Source: Cephalopachus bancanus (Eukaryota > Chordata > Mammalia > Primates > Tarsiidae). Taken from it: a DNA stretch of 64,000 bases. The DNA lies in assembly GCA_027257055.1 (NCBI GenBank), contig JAPVLO010000162.1, positions 1,054,001-1,118,000 on the forward strand. The letters are read 5' to 3'. Below the pieces are notes generated by a model. The model worked only from the letters and a program-made list of their open reading frames with translations, ran no database searches and was not told the DNA's origin. Position 1 is the first letter of the stretch; every line of letters begins with the position of its first letter. Of this stretch, positions 22,604-33,189 are shown one piece after another. The position numbers were made by a program, and so were the translations under genes.

Positions 22604-23437
22604 ATGGCGGGCCCCCAGGCCTTTCCAACACATCATGGGTGTGTTAGCAGGGGCCGCCTGGACAGCAGCCCTGCTCTGTGGTCTTGTCTAGGGAAGAGGC
22701 CAGAATGGACAAGAAGGGGTGGCACGCAGCCGTGGAGAATGGGGACAGATGAGGCTGCAAAGGCACTCGTGCCCAGATGGGCATCCACCTGCCTCCCATG
22801 GGCAGGGCTGTGCGTCTCTCCGGAGGGAGAAGAACAAGCCCTTTCTCATCCAGAGAGCAGGCCTGCCCTTCTCAGGTGTGTGTCTCAGGGCCCGGACGCC
22901 CTACCTGGTGACAACTCTGGGCAGCAGGTGGCTGTATCTCGAGGGCAGGGACTGCTGTCTTCCGCCGGAAGAAGGGGTGCCCGCAGCCAGTTTTTGGCTC
23001 TGGCGGCTCCCTGGGTCACGTGGCCCCGCCCCCCAACATGGTTCCCACGAAGCCTCTCAGGACTCCAGTCTCTGGCTCCCTCCTGCCCCACCTTCCTGGC
23101 TGCTGTCCGAGCTGGAACCAACGCGGATGACACTGGTGTGGATGCCATGCAGCCTCTGGGTGGGTTTGATCTGAGCCACCCAGGCCCTGCGCCTGGCGAG
23201 GACAACAGGGCATGTAGCTGGCCCTTCTGTGCTCTGCACCAGTGCTGCCTCCCCCGAGGGCCTCTCTCGGGCATGGCAGATGGCCTCATCTTCGGAGGCT
23301 CCTCCATCCCAGTCTGCATTTCCAGCACATCACTTATCAAGCGCTCACGCAAAGCTCACACCATGCTGTGGGGCTCTTCCCGTGGGCTCTCACTCGTTCC
23401 TGCATCAGGAAGTAGAAAGTCCTACTTCCAGCTTTAG
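22604..23437 (+). other. Longest open frame in the window (277 codons from ATG), no family
   Basis: An uninterrupted plus-strand frame runs from the ATG at 22604 to a stop near 23437. The open stretch extends upstream to about 22520. The residues are Pro/Gly/Ser/Arg-rich, as expected from GC-rich sequence, and no domain, signal peptide or repeat is visible. Overlapping long frames on the other strand suggest a composition effect. Not called as a gene. Confidence 0.15.
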
Positions 23438-23647
23438 GGCCCAAACCTCTGAGTCCCCCAACTCCTCCTTCTCACACTTCTCCACTCATTCATCAGCAAA
23501 TATCGCCGAGTCTGCCTTTGAAAAGACCCCAACCTGCTTTTCATCCCACCCTCCACCACTGTCCTTTACCTCAAAAAGGTCCCCACTTCCATGCCCACTC
23601 CCCACAGTCTAGTCTCCACACAGCCGCCCAGGTGGTCCTTTATGAAC

Positions 23648-23805
23648 AAAGCCGTCCTGCCTGTAGTCCCAGTGATTCAGGAGGCTGAAGCAGGAGAATC
23701 TCTTGAGTCCGGGAGTTCGAGGCTGCTGTAAGCTTGTGATCACATCACTGCCCGGGTGACAGCATGAATCCCTGTCCCTAAAATAATAAAAATGAAAACA
23801 AAGTA
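23648..23805 (+). mobile_element. Alu-related right monomer (FRAM type)
   Basis: 'cctgtagtcccagtgattca', 'gggagttcgaggctgctgta' and a short 3' end 'gtccctaaaataataaaaat'. One arm only. Confidence 0.82.
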
Positions 23806-23827
23806 ACTATTTTATAATGAAAAATAT

Positions 23828-23966
23828 AATGTGGCTCATGCTCATAATCTCAGCACTTTGGGAGGCTGAAGCAGGAGAACTGCTTGAGCCCAGGCGTTTG
23901 AGACCAGCCTGGGCAACAGAGTGAGACCCTGTCTCTAATTTATAATAAAAAAATTATTTAAAAAAA
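23828..23966 (+). mobile_element. Alu-related left monomer (FLAM type)
   Basis: 'cagcactttgggaggctgaa', 'gcgtttgagaccagcctggg' and 'gagaccctgtctctaattta' with an A-rich tail. A separate monomer, not an arm of the preceding copy. Confidence 0.82.
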
Positions 23967-24223
23967 AGTCAGACCAGTCTCACCTCTGCTGAAAGCCTCA
24001 CTCCCAGCCCAATATCTTCCCCTCACCCAGAACATAATCCACAGTCTCTACCACGGCAGACAAAGCTGTGCATAATCCTACACAAATCCTCCCAACCCTC
24101 ACTGCCATTCCCCACCCACCTCATTTCCTCCTATTCAGACACACTGGCCTCCTTGCTGGGCCTGACACCACCAACCATTCTTTTGCCTAAGGGCCTTTGC
24201 ATCGTCACCTTTGCCTGGATGCT

Positions 24224-24512
24224 CTTTTTTTTTGGAGTTGGCATCTCACTCTGTCACCCAGGCTGGAATGCAGTGACACACTCACAGCCACTGCAGCCTC
24301 CACCTGCTGGGCTTGGGTGATGCTTGCAACCTTAATCTTCCAAGTAGCTGGAACTACAGGCGCACATTACCATGGCTGGCTTATATTTTTATTTATTGTA
24401 GAGACAAGGTCTCACCAAGTTGCCCAGGCTGGTCTCGAACCCCTGGGCTCAGGTAATCCTCTCACCTTGGCCTTCCAAAGTGCTGGATTTCCAGGCTGAG
24501 CCACCACACCCA
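24224..24512 (-). mobile_element. Alu SINE, T-Alu type
   Basis: T8, 'ggagttggcatctcactctg', 'cctccacctgctgggcttgg', linker 'tatttattgtagagacaagg' and left arm 'aggctgagccaccacaccca'. The short TSD 'gcctggatg' lies on both sides within the L2. Confidence 0.93.
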
Positions 24513-24590
24513 GCCTGGATGGTTTTATGTAGCCCCACAGCTCACTCTCTCACCAAGTTTCTTCCCAAATTGACAACTTCTTAGAGAGGC

Positions 24591-25030
24591 AGTAATGATT
24601 AATTTTTTGTGTCAATTTGACTGGACCACAGGGTGACCAGATATTTGGTCCAACATTAGTCTCTGAGGGTGTTTTTGGATGGGATTAACATTTTAATTAG
24701 TAGGCTAAGTCAAAGAGATTGCCCTTGCTAATGTGGGTGTTCCATGTCCCATCAGTTAAAGGCTCGAATAGACACAGTGGCTGAGTAAGAGAGAATTCTC
24801 TCTACCTGACTGTCGTCAAGCTGCTTTCACCTTGAACAGAACATCGGTGCTTCCTAGGTCTTAAGCCTGTCAGATGGGACTGGAACGACACCATCGGCTC
24901 TCCTGAGGGTCCAGCTTGCCGCCTGCAGATCCGGGAATTGCCTGCCTCCACATTCGTGTGAGCCAGTTCCATTAATCTCTCTCTTTCCCTCTCTACACAC
25001 ACACATCCTCTGTTCTCTGGATAATCCTAC
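24591..25030 (+). mobile_element. Ancient interspersed repeat, family not assigned
   Basis: 'tttgtgtcaatttgactgga', 'tttttggatgggattaacat', 'gctctcctgagggtccagct' and 'gtgtgagccagttccattaa' belong to a very common old mammalian repeat. It leads into the microsatellite as its degenerate 3' end. I could not name the family with certainty. Confidence 0.6.
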
Positions 25031-25039
25031 GCTAACCAC

Positions 25040-25064
25040 CTCTCTCTCTCTCTCTCTCTCTCTC

Positions 25065-25122
<58 letters not shown>
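25040..25122 (+). repeat. (TC)n(CA)n compound microsatellite
   Basis: About 30 bp of TC followed by about 52 bp of CA. Confidence 0.98.
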
Positions 25123-25123
<1 letters not shown>

Positions 25124-25164
25124 TGTGCATCCCATTGTCTATGCCCTCACCCACTTGCTTAGAC

Positions 25165-25290
25165 ACAGTATTTTAGACGGTGCTGCCACCAGGTGGGACT
25201 TTGCCTGTTTCCATAGTTGGTATTTCCTGTGCCTAGAGAGGTGCCTGGCACACAGTGTGTGCTCAGAAGCACTTACTGGCTGCGGCACAA
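25165..25290 (+). mobile_element. L2 LINE 3' end
   Basis: 'cctagagaggtgcctggcac', 'acagtgtgtgctcagaagca' and 'caaataaaggagctcc' match the L2 3' end. 'tgctgccaccaggtggg' at about 25181-25197 resembles a CTCF core with one mismatch. Confidence 0.55.
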
Positions 25291-26514
25291 ATAAAGGAGC
25301 TCCGAGGTGAGTCTGTGCTGGCCAACTGCAGATGCTCCAAAGTGCGGGGTAACTACGTGTCGCCCGTTCCCTTTCAGGCCTGCTCACCTCCTTTCTTGGA
25401 CCATCACACACAGGCTGGCAAGGAGGTCAACATGGTCCGCATCTCCAATTACACCATTAACAGAACAACTCCACATGGGGGTCCTCCTGCAGCTGGAAGC
25501 CTGTTTGTTGAAAACCAAATTCAGTACCTTTCCTCCAAACCAGAGACCCTCCATAGCTTTTCTAGTGGGAGATGGCCTTGTCACCCTGAAAGTTCCATTT
25601 CTCTCCACCCCTCCACTCCCACCCCTCCAAACTGCTCCCTCCCACACAGAGCCTGAAACATCCTCCTGTTGAGGCGAAAATGGCTGGTATCTGAGCCTTT
25701 CCTCGGAGTTCACTACATTCTGCTGAAGGGAAATTTTGAGGGGGAAACAGGCCTTCAAGTGCTGAAATGGGGGCGGGGGGACCAGAAGGCCCGGGGAGGT
25801 GGGGGGGGCAAAAAGGGGGCAGGGGTGGGGCCACCCTAGCCCAAATAGAGCCTTTGCGCACATGGTACCCCTGGTCCCAGACCTGCGGGTGGCTGGAACC
25901 CTTGTTTCAAGGACAGGGACTCAGCCAGACACCTCACAGGCTGGCTCTTCAGGGTTAGCTGTGACTTGCCCCTCCCCACCCCTGTTTTGGATCAGTCCTC
26001 AGCTGTTGCCTCCAAAGGCTGCTCAGACTCCCTGCCACCTGCCCCCACCGGCACCAACCAGCCCAACCTCTGATTGGGGCCCTGCCCTCTCTGGGAACAA
26101 GTTGTGTACTTTGCTGAGATTCTCACCTTCCCTGTGTCCCTCCTGGGACTTGGCAAGCATCCACATGAGCTGGCACCTGGACAGAGGTCTTCAGTTTCTC
26201 TCCCGCTCCTACTCTCCCACACAAGCTGCTGAACCAGGGCTTTCCTCAGGCCACTCCCCTGCAGATGGAAAGGGGTGAGGGACCCCAGGCATCCTCTGTG
26301 ACCTTGTGGGGCACAGGGTTGTGAGGCTGGGTCTCCCTCTGGCTCATGCGTCCTCCTCTGTCCCGTCCCCACAGCCCTTCTGCCTGATGCCCTCTGCTCG
26401 GACAGGACCCACCAGATCCCACAATCTCCCCAATCCAAGCTCAGCCTGTACCCCTGCTTACCTCCTGCCCCCCCCGAAATTCCTCTCTACTCCCTCCCTT
26501 AGAAAGTCTTCATC
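25291..26514. other. Unique stretch, no gene identified
   Basis: GC-rich with G-runs near 25768-25830 (potential G-quadruplex). Frames occur on both strands without recognisable domains. Confidence 0.4.
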
Positions 26515-26805
26515 TCCTGGCTCGGTGGTTCAACCTGTAACCCCGCCCTTTGGGAGGCTGAGGTGAGTGAATTGCCTGAGCCCGCGTGTTCAAGACCGGC
26601 CTGGGCCACTTGGCGAGACCTCATCTCTACAATAAATAAAAAATTAGCCGCGCGTGGTAGCGCGCACCTGTAGTTCCAGCTACTTGGAAGGCTGAGGTGG
26701 CAGGATCACCGGAGCCCAGCAGGTCGAGGCTGCGGTGGCCAGGAGCAGCCACTGCACTCCAGTCTGGGCGACAGAGTGAGACTCCAACTCAAAAAAAAAA
26801 AGAAA
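26515..26805 (+). mobile_element. Alu SINE, T-Alu type, full length with perfect TSD
   Basis: 'tggctcggtggttcaacctg', 'tagccgcgcgtggtagcgcg', 'gcaggtcgaggctgcggtgg' and 'gactccaactc' plus poly(A). A perfect 14-bp TSD, 'agaaagtcttcatc', lies at 26501-26514 and 26806-26819. Many CpGs are retained, suggesting relative youth. Confidence 0.96.
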
Positions 26806-26819
26806 AGAAAGTCTTCATC

Positions 26820-27900
26820 ATCACCCTCCTCCTCCCTTTCCCTATTCAATTTCTGTTTTCCCTATTAGCCAATCCCACCTCTTTCCTGGACTTTCCCTTG
26901 GGTACCTTCATCCCTTTCTTTGCATCCTTGTGGCAACCCCTCTGGGCCTTTCACCAGCCCCTCGGTTTCTCACCGGGCAGATATCTACCAAGTGGACATC
27001 AACAGAGTGCCCACACATGCCACGCCTGTGCTGGGTGCCAGGGATGTAGAGATGAGCCCACCGCAGACCCTGCCCTCCGGGGATTAGAAGGCAAGTGTGG
27101 ATGCCCCCTCCCCCATGCCTCAGCCCATTCAATAAAACTTTCTTCAGCGAGCTCATCATCCTGATGTTTCTCGGGGCTGCCTCTGCCCAGAGCCCCAGCA
27201 CAAATAATGATGGGGTAAGGCATGCGGCCATGGGGGCCGGGAGGAGGGACCCAGTGCTACAGAAGCGCCCAAAAAGGGGAGCCTCTCCAGTCTGGATGGG
27301 GGTGAGGGGAAGGAGACTGGGGAGCTTCACCCAAGAGGTCAAGATTGAGTTGCTCTAATGAGGATGGAAGAGGATTGAGCTAAGACACAGAGGAGAGACT
27401 GGCAGAAGCCAAGGTCAAGGCCAAAACACAGGGGGGCTGGTTTGTGGGCACAAGGAGGGAAGAAGTGAGAGAAAAGATGGGAAAGAATGTTCATCCAAAG
27501 CTTGGTCTTCGGTGTCAGACTGAAGAGTCTGCATTTCCTCTAGCCGGGCAATGGGTAGCTTCTGAAGGCTTCGGGGCAGGAAATAAAGGCTTTACAATGC
27601 TGATGAAAGGTAATGGGCAAGGGGCTGACCCGGAAAGATGGAAGAGAGGGATGCAGCAGATGTATGAGGATATCATTGACAGGAAGGGACGAGGCGGTCA
27701 TCTGGGATGCGGGGAAGCAGGAGTCCCAGCGATGAGGACAGAAGAGCAGCCACAGGAGAAAAGTGAAGTGGTTGGATCATATCCGGCATGCAAGCCAATG
27801 CAATACACAGATATCGAAGACCCAGCACGTGCAGGGTCGCTTCAGCTCTTCAGGTGTTGTACTTGATCATGACGATAATATGCGAAGGGCAAAAGACACA
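26820..27900. other. Unique stretch, no gene identified
   Basis: At about 27000-27080 'gtgctgggtgccagggatgt' and 'agagatgagccca' resemble an old repeat tail. The rest is unique. An 'aataaaac' motif at about 27131 is not linked to an exon. Confidence 0.4.
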
Positions 27901-27929
27901 GAGGGAGGCAGAAATAGAAGCTGAGGGAG

Positions 27930-28265
27930 GCGTGCAGGCTCGGGGGCTTCGCTGCGCCGTGGGCACCGCCACTGGGCTCCAGGCAGAGCGGCCTCTGCAC
28001 TGTCCCGGCAGCCCGGGCAGGGTGGAGAGGTCAGCTGAGCAGCCTGAGGGAACGCCACCCGGCAGGAAGCCCCGCCCGCCCGGAGGGAGGCCCCGCCCCG
28101 CCCCGCCCCGCCCGCGCTGGGCCTTGGAGCCACGCCCACAGCGGGGCTGGGCTGGGCGTGGCCTCCCGAGCCCGCAGGGACTCGACCCCCGGTTCTGAGC
28201 TGGAAACTCCGAGAGGAGGTCTTGGCAGCCGAGCACCACCGTGGGGTGGACACCTGGCACAGGCA
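27930..28265. promoter_or_regulatory. CpG island-like segment with GC-box array
   Basis: CpG-dense sequence centred on an array of about five consecutive 'ccgcccc'-type Sp1 sites at 28090-28116, with more at 28067-28080 and 28130-28160 ('ccacgccca', 'gggcgtggcc'). No TATA box is seen. It is a candidate TATA-less promoter of either direction. No flanking exon is recognised, and a MIR follows directly. Confidence 0.5.
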
Positions 28266-28400
28266 GCGCCCCTGGGTTCCAGTCCCAGCTCTGCCCACTG
28301 CCCGGGTGACCTTGGATGCCTCACTGCGTCTCTCTCATGGGCTAGCGCTAATGCTCCTTCACTGTGAAACTGGGGAGTTTCAGACACAAAGGGGAAGGTG
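28266..28400 (+). mobile_element. MIR SINE, sense orientation
   Basis: 'gggttccagtcccagctctg', 'gggtgaccttggatgcctca' and 'ctgtgaaactggggagtttc' follow the MIR core. Confidence 0.65.
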
Positions 28401-28689
28401 TCACCACTTTAGTGAAGGGAGCTTCCGTCCTCTTGGCCTGCCACCGCGGGTACTCCCACTTGCTTACCCCTCCCCCTTTCTAATGTGTCTCAGGATCAAC
28501 TCCTAAAGGTCTTCTGAGTGTACCCACCTGTCTCCTGCCACCCCACTGCCTTCCCTGTGGAAGAACACCATTGCCCCCTCTACCCTGCGGTCTACAGTGG
28601 CATCCGACCTGGTTAGTTCACACCCACACTGGCCACTCCAACCCACGCACCCCTCTGCATCCATTATAATTTTTAAAAATTCTTTCTTT

Positions 28690-28792
28690 TTTTAAGAGCT
28701 GGGGAGAGGGGTCTCACTATATGGCCCAGGCCAGACTTGAACTCCTGGGCTCAAGTGATCCTCCTGCCTCAGACTCCCAAGTAGCTATAATT
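28690..28792 (-). mobile_element. Alu-related monomer fragment
   Basis: 'gggtctcactatatggccca', 'gacttgaactcctgggctca' and 'gatcctcctgcctcagactc'. One short diverged arm. Confidence 0.75.
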
Positions 28793-28799
28793 GTTTAAT

Positions 28800-29335
28800 T
28801 GAAATCTGTTTATATTCCTTCACAGCTTACAAAAAAAACCCTCAAATGGTTTCTTGCCACTTAAAATTAAATCGCACGTGATCACCTGCCTACTCCCTAG
28901 GCTATCCCTGAGCCAGTTCTGTCCTCTCTTTCTGGTGCTTTAGCCACTCTGGCATTCTTCCAGCTCCTTGAACACTCCAAGCTTGCCTGGGGACTTTGCC
29001 CTTGCTGTCCCCTCTGCCAGGAGCACCATCCCTCCTACTCAGCCTGAATGACTCCCACACAACCTGCCTCAGGGAGCTTAATTATCACTCCCCCTAAGAG
29101 ACCTTCCCAGCACCCAAATATAATCCACCCTGTTAGACCGTTGCCTTGAACTCTGTGCTTCTTCCCAGCACGTAATCTCCTTTTGCAAATATATATGCAC
29201 TACTGTGATTGTTTTGCTTGTTTAATGTCTGTCCCACAGGACTGTGAACTCATGAGGACAGAAGTCTTGTCTGTCTTGTTAACCACTGCATACCCAGCAG
29301 CCACCAGTAGTGTGGACAGAATGAAAGAAGGTAGC
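28800..29335 (+). mobile_element. L2 LINE 3' segment
   Basis: 'gccactctggcattcttcca', 'ccttgctgtcccctctgcca', 'tgcctcagggagcttaatta' and the 3' end 'cccacaggactgtgaactca' follow the L2 consensus for more than 500 bp. Confidence 0.75.
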
Positions 29336-29339
29336 AATT

Positions 29340-29460
29340 AAGCAAGGAAGGAAGGATGGCAAGAGAGGAGGAAGGGAGGAAGGAAGAAAGGAAGAGAAGG
29401 AGGGAGGGAGAAAGGGAGGAGGAGAAGAAGGGAGGAGAGGGGGAGGAGGAGGAGGGAGGC
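29340..29460 (+). repeat. GGAA/GGAG-rich purine tract
   Basis: An almost unbroken purine strand of GGAA, GAAA and GGAG units. Confidence 0.95.
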
Positions 29461-29847
29461 TGCTGGAGGTCCTGTCTAGATCTAAAGACTAATTATTCCA
29501 AGATTCAGGTCGACAAAAGGAGGATGATTGCTCTGCAGGGAAACTGATCCTAAACAGCCCTTCCTTCACCACCAGGGGACAGAGGCAGGACAGGGACACT
29601 GGCCCCAAGCTCTAAGCTGGACATTCTCTTTCTGCAAAAGTGACTAGACTTCTGGCAGGATCAGGAGGGGAGTCCAGCGAGACATTTTGACCCAGGTCTC
29701 GGAGTCTTTGGCCAAGTGGGAAAAGGGGAACAACATGGTGAGGCCTTGTCACAAGTGCTGATTTTGGCCTTTGTGTCTTGTTCTGGGAGCCACTTTTCAG
29801 TCACGCACAGAGGTTGATTCTGGCTGCTCTTGGGCCCTCATAGTGGC

Positions 29848-30008
29848 AGGGGCTGGGCCCGGTGGCTCTGCCTGTAATCCCAGTGGTTTGGGAGGTGAAG
29901 GTGAGGGGATTGCTTGAGCCCAGGAGCTCGAGACCAGCCTGGGCAACATACCAAGACCTTATCTCTACTTCTACGGCTAATAATAATAGTAATAATAATA
30001 ATAATAAT
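29848..30008 (+). mobile_element. Alu-related left monomer with (AAT)n tail
   Basis: 'gggctgggcccggtggctct', 'gagctcgagaccagcctggg' and 'cttatctctac', followed by about ten AAT units. Left arm only; FLAM-type or a truncated old T-Alu. Confidence 0.85.
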
Positions 30009-30264
30009 GGCAGCAGTGGGTTTTGCCAGCAGCAATCGACTGTTGAGCTCTCGCTTTAAGGACAACCTGTTCCTCCTGTAATTGTGACCACCTCAAATGA
30101 CCCTCCCTTCCAGACAGCTCTGGGAGGAGGGCTCTTCCAATGGGCATCCCATCTTCTCCTGTGTATTACAGCTTATGTTACACAGTAGGCACTTTTATAT
30201 TGTGATTTCATCACCTGGTGAATGGCTTGTGTATATCTTTCTTCGTTTTAGCCTGATCTACCAC

Positions 30265-30416
30265 TCTTTCCTTTCCTTTCCTTTCCTTTCCTTTCCTTTC
30301 CTTTCCTCTTCCCTTCCCTTCCCTTCCCTTCCTCTTCTCCTTCCTTCCTTCCTTCCTTCCTTCCTTCCTTCCTTCCTTCCTTCCTTCCTTCCTTCCTTCC
30401 TTCCTTCCTTCCTTCT

Positions 30417-30456
<40 letters not shown>

Positions 30457-30486
30457 TTTCTTTCTTTCTTTCTTTCTCTTTCTTTT
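30265..30486 (+). repeat. Compound pyrimidine tract (CCTTT)n(CCTT)n(CTTT)n
   Basis: More than 210 bp of pure pyrimidine on the plus strand, passing through three repeat units. It is the expanded tail of the minus-strand Alu that follows, and mirror-repeat segments in it could adopt H-DNA. Confidence 0.97.
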
Positions 30487-30763
30487 TGACAGGGTCTCAT
30501 TCTGTCACCCAACCTGAACAGCCTGAAGTACAGTGGTGTGAACATGACTCACTATAGCCTCAAACTCCTGGGCTCAAGTGGTCCTTCCCCCTCAGCATCC
30601 TGCGTAGCTGGGACTACAGGCATAAGCCACCATGCCCAGCTAATACTTTTTAAATTTTTGCTTTGTTGTCCAGGCTGGGCTCAAACTCCTGGGCTCAAGC
30701 AATCATCCCACCTCAGACTCCCAAAGTGTTGGGATTATAAGAGTGAGCTCCTGCACCTGACCT
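30487..30763 (-). mobile_element. Alu SINE, AluJ-like dimer
   Basis: 'gacagggtctcattctgtca', 'gcctcaaactcctgggctca', a shortened linker 'aaatttttgctttgttgtcc' and 'gttgggattataagagtgag'. Confidence 0.9.
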
Positions 30764-31298
30764 AGTGTGATATTTCTTAATTTGTCACCAGTTTGGCAAC
30801 AAGTTATCCCTTGTAATTTTCTCCATTTAGTATTTATTTTTCTTAGTTCATGTTAAAACAGAAATATTTCTTACTCAAGTTTTAATCTTTGATTTGTAGG
30901 CCAGTATTTATACTCTTTTTATCAGCTCAGTAATAATATTTTCCAGATCTATTGTAAGTTCTTAGTGTCTTCATAGATTCATTAGCCAAAAAATGAAACT
31001 AAATAGAGTCACAGTTGTTTAATTTAACATCTGAATCTAATTCTTGTTCAGGAAATAATTTAGATAAAAATAACTGTTGTATGCCCTGAATGGTGTATGA
31101 ATCGACATATGGCTGTTTATAGAAATCCGTTCTATTAATACTTTTAGAGTTTTCTGGTTGCTTTCTGATGCTAATAGAAATCCAGCCCCCCACTCTCACT
31201 CCACCAATCTGAACTTGCTATATATGGGAATTTGGACTGTGTGGTGAGGAGGGACCCTCAAAATCTGAACGCTATCATTCTTCTCTGGGGTTCTCCAG
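30764..31298. other. AT-rich unassigned stretch
   Basis: No named repeat or gene signal up to the acceptor-like site at 31298. Confidence 0.4.
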
Positions 31299-31450
31299 TA
31301 TCTGACCTTGGAGAGAAAGACCCTTTCCCAAAGGTCAAGTATTCACGTGTGCAGAGAGAATGCTCTTCCCCATTTCAAGTGGAGACTGAGCCTGGAAACA
31401 TCGTCCTTAAACTCAAAGGAAGCAAGAAGCAACATAAAATGGCACAGTTG
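31299..31450 (+). CDS. Candidate coding exon, unknown gene
   Basis: A pyrimidine-rich acceptor 'cttctctggggttctccag' ends at 31298, and a strong donor 'cagttg|gtgagtac' follows 31450. The 152-base segment starts in phase 2 and encodes about 50 residues, including SDLGEKDPFPKVKYS and VETEPGNIVLKLKGSKKQH. These have the mixed hydrophobic/charged look of real protein. A second frame is also open, so coding is not proven. A possible terminal exon, 'cttcctag|ggtcat', lies 0.7 kb downstream. I cannot name a family. Confidence 0.3.
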
Positions 31451-32687
31451 GTGAGTACATTGCCCTCTAGGAGTGGCCCAGGGGACAGTGCCATCGGATC
31501 CACCTGGAGGAGCCCTCAGAGATGGTCCAGGTGCTCAGAGCTGCAGGCCAGGAGACAGCCAAGTAGCTGGGAGCCAATGCAAGCAGAAGAGCTGGTCCGA
31601 AAGGTGTCTGGGGATGGGGAAATGGGAGCAGAGGGTCTGGGCCTGTTTTCCAGCTCTGCTTGGGAGGCGACCTGTTTGGAGGAGTCCTTCACTCTCTAGG
31701 CTCTGCCCACCACATCATGACTTCATGTAAGCTGGCGAGAAGGTCTCTGGTGACCAACACAGCTTTCTGCATTGTGGCTCCTGACTGGGCAATGGGCAGC
31801 ACCTGGACAAGAATACGGGGGGGCCCCAGAAAGTTACTCCTGACCTCCTTCTACTCACATTCAAAGAACAAACGCCATTTTCAGGCCTCCTCTGCTATTC
31901 ATGAGCCAGGCCCCGCATATTGACACATCCTGGGGAATGGACAGGAAGTCATAATTCTGTTCTGCAAAATGCAAACCCACGTGAAGCCTGGAAGAACAGC
32001 CATCCGCTGCCCCTGCCCTCTTCTGCCTTCCTTTCTCTCTTCAGTTCCCTTCTCTATGCCTCTGTCTTCCTTCTGTTCCTGCTTCTGTCTCTCTGTCTCC
32101 TCATTCAACTGACCTGCCATGGAAATTTGACTTTTTTCTTCCTAGGGTCATAAATAAAGCTCAGGGAGGAAAAGGCAATGAGTGAGAAAAGTGAGGCAGG
32201 AAGTGTTTGTCACTCCATCGTGACCCAAGGTCTATGGACGGGGAGACCAGTGCCCTCTGAGAGGGACACCCCAGGCGAACAAGACCAACAGACGCCAGCC
32301 CTTTGCTGAGTGCCACAGCATGACGGCAGTGTAAGGAAAGGAGAACCCGAGCTCACAGACTTGGGGCGGAGAGTCCCTTGGGCACCGAGCGTCTTTCTGA
32401 CCGCTGGGCTGGGGCGGAAAAGACAAAAGCAGGAGTTGGGCTTTCTCTGCCGGCCATGTTGGAGTCAGTAGGGCTGGACTTGCCCCCTGATTTGAACAAA
32501 CAATGTATGAAACAACCATTTCCAGTCATTGGGTAGCAGACAGCACAGGACTGTAATTGTTTAGAGAAGGGAAATACAAAGGGCCAGGTCCACATTCACC
32601 TCAGATTTCTACCCAAGGCACTTTTTAGATGACAGAGATCAGATTGCAGAGTTGCTGAAGAGGCTAGAGTTTAAAGGCCAGGACAGC
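31451..32687. other. Unique stretch around exon candidates
   Basis: Unique sequence with a C/T-rich run at about 32010-32110 just upstream of the acceptor-like site. No repeat family is recognised. Confidence 0.4.
32146..32175 (+). other. Possible 3'-terminal exon start with AATAAA
   Basis: A long pyrimidine tract ends 'cttttttcttcctag' at 32145. If joined in phase 0 to the candidate exon at 31299, the next codons are GHK-stop, and the stop overlaps an AATAAA at 32153-32158. A signal so close to the stop would be unusual, so this may be coincidence. Confidence 0.15.
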
Positions 32688-32920
32688 TGTTATGGGCTGA
32701 ATTGTGTACCCCTCCCAAGTTCATATGCTGAAGCTTAACCCCAAGTACCTCAGAATGTGACTATATTTGGAGATAAGGCCTTTGAGGGAGTTATTAAACT
32801 AAAATGAGACTTTTGGGGGTGGATCCTAATCTAATCTCACTCGTGTCCTTATAAGAAGAAATTTGGACACACAGACACGTTGATCTTGTGTTTCTAGCCT
32901 CTAGAACTGTGAGATGGAAA
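32688..32920 (+). mobile_element. MLT1-type MaLR LTR, partial
   Basis: Begins 'tgttatgggctgaattgtgt', with 'atgtgactatatttggagat', 'gtccttataagaagaaattt' and 'gcctctagaactgtgagatg'. The middle is deleted and the 3' end missing. Sense orientation. Confidence 0.85.
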
Positions 32921-33189
32921 GTGTGGCATCTACAGGGCTCCTTATGGGTGATTGGCTAAGGGCTGGGTTGCTATACAGGAGACGACTTCACAAAGCCCAA
33001 CAGGGTGGCTGCTGTGGCTGAGAGTTGAACAGGGTTGTCACAGTTCATCCAGGGACTGGAGACAAAGTTATCGTTCAGCAAAGAGCTGTGAGACATCAGT
33101 AAGTACTTCAAACATTCAGGGGAGATCCCCCCAAAAAATACATCTTAGGAGTGACAGCCATGCCCTAGAGTAAATGCCATCCTCTAGGA

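Larger units (their letters stand above)
20712..23429. other. GC-rich unique block
   Basis: The longest block in the first half of the window without a recognised repeat. It holds the minus-strand exon candidates and the long plus-strand frame listed separately. Three donor-like minus-strand sites lie close together at 22443-22477 (gaggag|gtgaga, ctagag|gtaagg, ggcag|gtaaga). Confidence 0.4.
23430..24590 (+). mobile_element. L2 LINE fragment, broken by three SINEs
   Basis: 'cacagtctagtctccacaca', 'agcctcactcccagcccaat', 'ctggcctccttgctgggcct' and 'taagggcctttgcatcgtca' follow the 3' ORF of an L2 in order. Two Alu monomers (23648-23965) and one T-Alu (24224-24512) interrupt it. Confidence 0.7.

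Noticed and set aside
25181..25197. CTCF-type motif 'tgctgccaccaggtggg'
   Set aside because: One core mismatch and location in an ancient L2. It is too weak to call a site without binding data.
30258..30545. Lys/Arg/Glu-rich and Leu/Phe/Ser-rich frames over microsatellites (2410-2607, 7402-7629, 30097-30545, 37564-38301)
   Set aside because: They are translations of simple purine or pyrimidine tracts, with no flanking gene structure.
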